A stretch of 64,000 nucleotides of DNA from Clostridiales bacterium (GTDB lineage Bacteria; Bacillota; Clostridia; Christensenellales; Christensenellaceae): assembly GCA_015056045.1 (NCBI GenBank), contig SVGZ01000002.1:83945-147944 (forward strand), in the 5' to 3' direction. Shown in pieces: positions 60,276 to 64,000 of this stretch. Both the position numbers and the translations under genes were made by a program. Below the pieces are notes generated by a model. The model saw only the letters and a program-made list of their open reading frames with translations. It did not search any database and had not been told where the DNA came from. The stretch's first letter is position 1. Each line of letters starts with the position of its first letter.

Positions 60276-61199
60276 GTGAATCTACTGCACATGAAATATG
60301 CGATCGAGGTCGCAAGACTCGGTTCGCTCAACAAAGCGGCGGAAACTTTGCTCATTGCGCAGCCGAACATCAGCAGGTCGATCAAAGAGCTTGAGGGAAG
60401 CCTTGGCATCACGATCTTTAACCGCTCTGCCAAGGGAATGGACCTGACACCGGAAGGCGAAGAATTTATCAGCTATGCCAAGAGCATTATGAAGCAGATC
60501 GACGAAGTGGAGATGCTTTATAAAAACGGCGGAGAGAAAAAACAGAGGTTTTCGATTTCTGTGCCGAGAGCCTGCTATATTTCGGATGCTTTCGCCGCAT
60601 TTTCAAAAAGCATCGAAGCGGCACCTGCGGAGATCTTCTATAAAGAGACCAATTCACAGCGGACGATCAACAACGTTCTGAACAACGATTACAAGCTCGG
60701 CATCATCCGTTATGCAGAAAATTACGACAAGTATTTCAAGACGATGCTTGAAGAAAAAGGGCTTGGCTATGAGATGATCGCGGAATTTTCCTATATCCTC
60801 ATCATGAGCAGCAAGAATCCGCTGGCAAAAAAGGAAGAGATTTATTTCGATGATCTTGTTCCCTATATCGAGATCGCACACGCAGACCCTTATGTACCTT
60901 CGCTGCCGCTTTCCAAAGTAGTCAAAGAAGAACTGCCGGACAACATCGACAGGCGCATCTATATCTTTGAACGGGCAAGCCAATTTGACCTTTTATCGGA
61001 AAACCATGAGACATTCATGTGGGTATCGCCTGCATCGGAAAAGATCTTATCGCGATATGACCTCGTGCAGCGCAGATGCAGTGAAAACAGAAAGATTTAT
61101 AAAGACGTCCTGATATATCGCGAAGGATATAAGTTCTCAAAGCTTGACAAGATATTTATCACGGAGCTTTGTAATGCGAGAAGAAAATATCTGAGCTGA
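60276..61199 (+). CDS. LysR family transcriptional regulator
   Basis: A 307-residue regulator with an N-terminal winged helix-turn-helix (about 3-60; the recognition-helix region is IAQPNISRSIKELEGSLG) and a C-terminal effector-binding domain (about 90-300). GTG 60276 is the start, with GAAGGAG upstream. The gene is transcribed away from yqfC and toward the iron-dependent alcohol dehydrogenase gene, 165 bases downstream, across a terminator. LysR proteins often control a neighbouring gene, so the dehydrogenase is a candidate target. The effector is unknown. The C-terminal ILSRYDLVQRRCS segment is typical of this sub-branch only in general fold. Confidence 0.92.
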   Translation: MNLLHMKYAIEVARLGSLNKAAETLLIAQPNISRSIKELEGSLGITIFNRSAKGMDLTPEGEEFISYAKSIMKQIDEVEMLYKNGGEKKQRFSISVPRACYISDAFAAFSKSIEAAPAEIFYKETNSQRTINNVLNNDYKLGIIRYAENYDKYFKTMLEEKGLGYEMIAEFSYILIMSSKNPLAKKEEIYFDDLVPYIEIAHADPYVPSLPLSKVVKEELPDNIDRRIYIFERASQFDLLSENHETFMWVSPASEKILSRYDLVQRRCSENRKIYKDVLIYREGYKFSKLDKIFITELCNARRKYLS

Positions 61200-61203
61200 A
61201 AAA

Positions 61204-61243
61204 CGCCCGAAAGAGCAGAAAAATGCTTTTTCGGGTTCTTTTT
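61204..61243 (+). terminator. Terminator after the LysR gene
   Basis: GCCCGAAAGAGC... pairs with ...GCTTTTTCGGGT, followed by CTTTTTTG. A long imperfect loop separates the arms. Confidence 0.65.
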
Positions 61244-61363
61244 TGCAAAAAAATGCCGATTATATCGGAAAAGATAACAGGGATAGAACAATTTGATTAT
61301 TCACGGAGAGATCTGTTTGTGATTTAATAAACACAGAAAAAAGAAGAAACAAGGAGAAAGTTT

Positions 61364-62581
61364 ATGGCACGTTTTACATTACCCCGTGATCTCTATCATG
61401 GCAAAGGCTCTCTTGAAGCATTAAAGACACTGAAGGGCAACCGCGCAATGGTTTGCGTTGGCGGCGGCTCCATGAAGCGTTTCGGCTTCCTTGACCGCGT
61501 TGTCGCATACCTCAAAGAAGCAGGCATGGAAGTAGAAGTTTTTGAAGGCATCGAACCCGATCCGTCTGTTGATACCGTTATGCGCGGTGCAGAAGCTATG
61601 GCTAAGTTTGAGCCCGATTGGATCGTTGCGATCGGCGGTGGTTCGCCCATCGACGCTGCAAAAGCAATGTGGATCAAGTATGAATATCCGGAAATCACCT
61701 TCGAAGAAATGTGCGTTGTTTTCGGTATTCCGGAACTCCGTAAAAAAGCTCGTTTCTGTGCAATCCCTTCCACATCTGGCACAGCAACGGAAGTAACGGC
61801 TTTCTCCGTTATCACAGACTATAAAAAAGGCATCAAATACCCGCTGGCAGACTTCGAAATCACACCCGATGTTGCTATCGTTGATCCTGACCTCGCAGAA
61901 ACAATGCCCAAGAAGCTCACAGCACACACCGGTATGGACGCTATGACACACGCTATCGAAGCTTATGTTTCCACAGCAAACTGCGAATTCACAGATCCTC
62001 TTGCAATCTTTGCAATCAAGATGATCCAGGATGACCTCGTAGATTCCTACAACGGCGACATGACAAAGCGTGCTTCCATGCACAATGCACAGTGCCTCGC
62101 AGGTATGGCATTCTCCAATGCACTTTTAGGCATCGTTCACTCCATGGCACACAAGACAGGAGCTGTCTTTGAAGACCTCGGTGCACACATCATCCACGGT
62201 GCTGCAAACGCTATGTACCTCCCGAAAGTTATCGCTTTCAATGCAAAAGACGAAACAGCAAAGAAACGTTACGGCGTTATCGCTGACTTCATGGGTCTTG
62301 GCGGCGCAAACGATGACGAAAAGGTACAGAACCTTATCGCTTACCTCCGCGGCATGAACGAAGCACTCAACATTCCGCAGTGCATCAAGAACTACGGCCT
62401 TGACAGCTATCCCTGCGAAAACGGTTTCGTTCCGGAAGAGATCTTCCTCGAAAGACTCCCCGAAATCGCAAAGAACGCCGTTGCAGACGCTTGCACAGGC
62501 TCCAACCCGAGAAAGATCTCTGTCAGCGAAATGGAACAGCTCCTCAAGTGCTGCTACTACGATACAGAAGTCGATTTCTAA
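61364..62581 (+). CDS. Iron-containing alcohol dehydrogenase
   Basis: A 405-residue NAD(P)-dependent enzyme of the group III (Fe-ADH) family. The nucleotide site is GGGSPIDAAK (91-100). The metal ligands are Asp192 and His196 in GMDAMTHAIEAY, His263 in SMAHKTG, and His278 in IIHGAANA; PSTSGTATEV (135-144) is characteristic. The order and spacing fit butanol, 1,3-propanediol and lactaldehyde reductase types; the exact aldehyde or alcohol cannot be told. AAGGAGAAAG precedes the ATG. Codon use (AAC, CTC, GCA) looks strongly biased, as expected for a highly expressed gene. nfnA follows after 76 bases, so it may share redox balancing with it. Confidence 0.93.
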   Translation: MARFTLPRDLYHGKGSLEALKTLKGNRAMVCVGGGSMKRFGFLDRVVAYLKEAGMEVEVFEGIEPDPSVDTVMRGAEAMAKFEPDWIVAIGGGSPIDAAKAMWIKYEYPEITFEEMCVVFGIPELRKKARFCAIPSTSGTATEVTAFSVITDYKKGIKYPLADFEITPDVAIVDPDLAETMPKKLTAHTGMDAMTHAIEAYVSTANCEFTDPLAIFAIKMIQDDLVDSYNGDMTKRASMHNAQCLAGMAFSNALLGIVHSMAHKTGAVFEDLGAHIIHGAANAMYLPKVIAFNAKDETAKKRYGVIADFMGLGGANDDEKVQNLIAYLRGMNEALNIPQCIKNYGLDSYPCENGFVPEEIFLERLPEIAKNAVADACTGSNPRKISVSEMEQLLKCCYYDTEVDF

Positions 62582-62606
62582 GAAAAAAGACCAATACAAT
62601 ATCCTA

Positions 62607-62640
62607 AATAAGGGCGGCTGCCATATGGCACCGTCCTTTC
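62607..62640 (+). other. Stem-loop between the alcohol dehydrogenase and nfnA
   Basis: AAGGGCGG-C-TGCCA (62610-62623) pairs with TGGCA-CCGTCCTT (62626-62638), with one bulge. Only three T's follow, so it is a weak terminator or an mRNA processing or stability element. Confidence 0.45.
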
Positions 62641-62657
62641 CATGAATGGAGAAAAGT

Positions 62658-63512
62658 ATGTACAGAATAGCAGAAAAGAAAGTATTGAACCCGACAGTCG
62701 TTCAGCTGCAGATCGAAGCACCGCTTGTTGCCAATAAAGCAGAACCCGGTCAGTTTATCATCCTTCGTGTTGATGCGGAAGGCGAAAGAATCCCGCTGAC
62801 AGTTGCCGGAACAAATAAGGAAAACGGTACGGTCAAGATCATTTTCCAGATCGTTGGCGCAACAACAAAGAAGCTCAGCATGAAAGAAGCGGGCGAATAC
62901 ATCGAAGACTTTGCAGGTCCTCTGGGTGAACCGACACATCTTGCCGGATTAAAGGATGTTTGCATCGTCGGCGGCGGTGTTGGCTGTGCAATTGCACTCC
63001 CGATCGCAGAAAAACTGCACGAAATGGGCGTTCGCGTTACAAGCATCATCGGCTTCAGAAATAAAGACCTCGTTATTTTAGAGGAAGAATTTATGAATTG
63101 CTCCGATGAACTCGTTATGATGACGGATGACGGCAGCTATAAACGACAGGGCAACGTTACCATGCCGTTAAGAGAAATGCTGGACAGCGGCAGAAAATTC
63201 GACAGGATCATTACGATCGGTCCGCTTATCATGATGAAATTTGTCACCATGACGGCAAAACCCTTTGGCACACCGGTGACGGTTTCCATGAACCCGATCA
63301 TGATCGACGGAACGGGAATGTGCGGCGGATGCAGATTGACACTCCTGCAGGATGGCAAGAAGGTGACAAAATTTGCTTGCGTTGATGGCCCGGATTTCGA
63401 CGGTTACGAAGTGGATTTTGACGAAGCGATGATGAGAGGAAGAATGTATTCCGATTTTGAAAGACATGCTTATGAAGATACCTGCAATCTCTTTAAAAAG
63501 GAGGTTAGATAA
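62658..63512 (+). CDS. nfnA: NADH-dependent ferredoxin:NADP+ oxidoreductase subunit A-like
   Basis: A 284-residue protein of the dihydroorotate dehydrogenase electron-transfer/NfnA type. The FAD-binding barrel is at the N-terminus (GQFIILRVDAEGERIPLTVA, about 31-50), the NAD-binding region follows (CIVGGGVGCAIALPIA), and a C-terminal Cys cluster (MCGGCR, then FACVDGP) should hold a [2Fe-2S] cluster. Together with the next gene it should form NfnAB, the electron-bifurcating transhydrogenase that uses NADH and reduced ferredoxin to make NADPH. ATG 62658 follows TGGAGAAAAG; an earlier in-frame ATG (62646) contains that site. Confidence 0.9.
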   Translation: MYRIAEKKVLNPTVVQLQIEAPLVANKAEPGQFIILRVDAEGERIPLTVAGTNKENGTVKIIFQIVGATTKKLSMKEAGEYIEDFAGPLGEPTHLAGLKDVCIVGGGVGCAIALPIAEKLHEMGVRVTSIIGFRNKDLVILEEEFMNCSDELVMMTDDGSYKRQGNVTMPLREMLDSGRKFDRIITIGPLIMMKFVTMTAKPFGTPVTVSMNPIMIDGTGMCGGCRLTLLQDGKKVTKFACVDGPDFDGYEVDFDEAMMRGRMYSDFERHAYEDTCNLFKKEVR

Positions 63513-63513
63513 G

Positions 63514-64000
63514 ATGGCTAAACCGAATATGTCGCTCACAAGAAACCCTATGCCGACACAGGATGCAAAACTTCGCGGACATAATTTTGATGAAGTTGCC
63601 CTTGGCTATACAGAGGAAATGGCGATCAGCGAAGCTATGCGCTGCCTTAACTGCAAAAATATGCCTTGTGTCGATGGCTGCCCGGTAAAAATCCATATTC
63701 CCGAATTTATTAACAAGATCAAAGAAGGCGATTTTGAAGGCGCATACCAGATCATCGCAAAATCTTCTTCGCTTCCGGCGGTTTGCGGAAGAGTTTGCCC
63801 GCAGGAAACACAGTGCGAACAGAAGTGCATCCGCGGCATCAAGGGTGAATCTGTCGGCATCGGCAGACTGGAAAGATTCGTTGCGGACTGGCACAACACT
63901 TTTGCCACGGAAGAAGCGGAAAAACCGGCTTCCAACGGACACAAAGTTGCTGTTGTCGGTTCGGGTCCTTCGGGTCTGACCTGTGCAGGTGACCTTGCCA
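63514..64000 (+). CDS. nfnB: NfnB / GltA-like glutamate synthase small-subunit homologue (partial)
   Basis: The first 162 codons of a gene cut by the window end. AAGGAGGT lies 9 bases before the ATG. The N-terminal region has the two [4Fe-4S] cysteine sets of this family (MRCLNCKNMPCVDGCPVKIHI and CGRVCPQETQCEQKC), then SVGIGRLERFVADW, and the first FAD-binding motif VAVVGSGPSGLTCAGDLA at the cut. This is the GltA/NfnB layout. Paired with nfnA upstream (1-base gap), it is most likely the large NfnAB subunit rather than glutamate synthase beta, but the two cannot be separated here without the C-terminal part. Confidence 0.88.
   Translation, partial: MAKPNMSLTRNPMPTQDAKLRGHNFDEVALGYTEEMAISEAMRCLNCKNMPCVDGCPVKIHIPEFINKIKEGDFEGAYQIIAKSSSLPAVCGRVCPQETQCEQKCIRGIKGESVGIGRLERFVADWHNTFATEEAEKPASNGHKVAVVGSGPSGLTCAGDLA

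Overview
The window reads as chromosomal DNA of an anaerobic, probably spore-forming member of the Clostridia (Firmicutes). The evidence is the sporulation genes yqfC/yqfD and a BofC-like gene, the yqfC-yqfD-phoH-pgpH-ybeY-era-recO block followed by pyruvate phosphate dikinase, GTP-type PEP carboxykinase, an Nfn-type transhydrogenase at the right edge, a flavodoxin/ferredoxin fusion, strong SD sequences, and TTGAAA/TATAAT promoters with 17-18 bp spacers. Cytoplasmic glycoside hydrolases and a sortase-assembled pilus locus suggest a gut or rumen commensal. I cannot name a genus. No rRNA, tRNA, CRISPR array, insertion sequence or prophage was found.

Layout. 0-5.6 kb (+): small hypothetical, maf, BofC-like, proA, a membrane-anchored polysaccharide deacetylase, a duplicated noncoding element, and a DUF2500 protein. 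5.7-12.8 kb (-): asnA-asnS, a phosphodiesterase, metY and pckG. 13.2-21.7 kb (+): three tandem paralogous clan GH-A-like hydrolases of about 795 residues with an esterase between copies 2 and 3. 21.7-22.0 kb: noncoding ~84-bp tandem repeats. 22.0-34.7 kb (-): a zinc-ribbon membrane protein and acyltransferase pair, the complete argCJBDF operon, a flavin/PNPOx-like protein, a ZIP transporter, and two further intracellular glycosidases (GH35 and a GH42/DUF5597-like enzyme). 34.9-39.9 kb: a 75-residue protein, glnS-gltX, a ferredoxin-flavodoxin and an eda-type aldolase. 40.0-50.5 kb (-): a LytTR/DUF3021 pair and the pilus operon. 50.7-60.1 kb (-): ppdK and the recO-era-ybeY-pgpH-phoH-yqfD-yqfC cluster. 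60.3-64 kb (+): a LysR regulator, an iron-dependent alcohol dehydrogenase, and nfnA with the start of nfnB.

How genes fit together. The three large hydrolases, the esterase, GH35 and the GH42-like enzyme all lack signal peptides, so they look like a cytoplasmic stage of oligosaccharide breakdown. pckG and ppdK connect PEP, pyruvate and oxaloacetate. argCJBDF makes citrulline from glutamate through an acetyl-recycling ArgJ, apparently under an ArgR-like operator.

The most surprising region is the pilus operon. Class C sortase, major pilin and minor pilin are intact. The large tip adhesin carries an in-frame TAG inside its N-terminal membrane segment, and the adjacent signal peptidase I carries an in-frame TAA just after its catalytic lysine. 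Both reading frames continue uninterrupted beyond those codons. Other notable points are the mosaic structure of the third hydrolase copy and two families of noncoding repeats.
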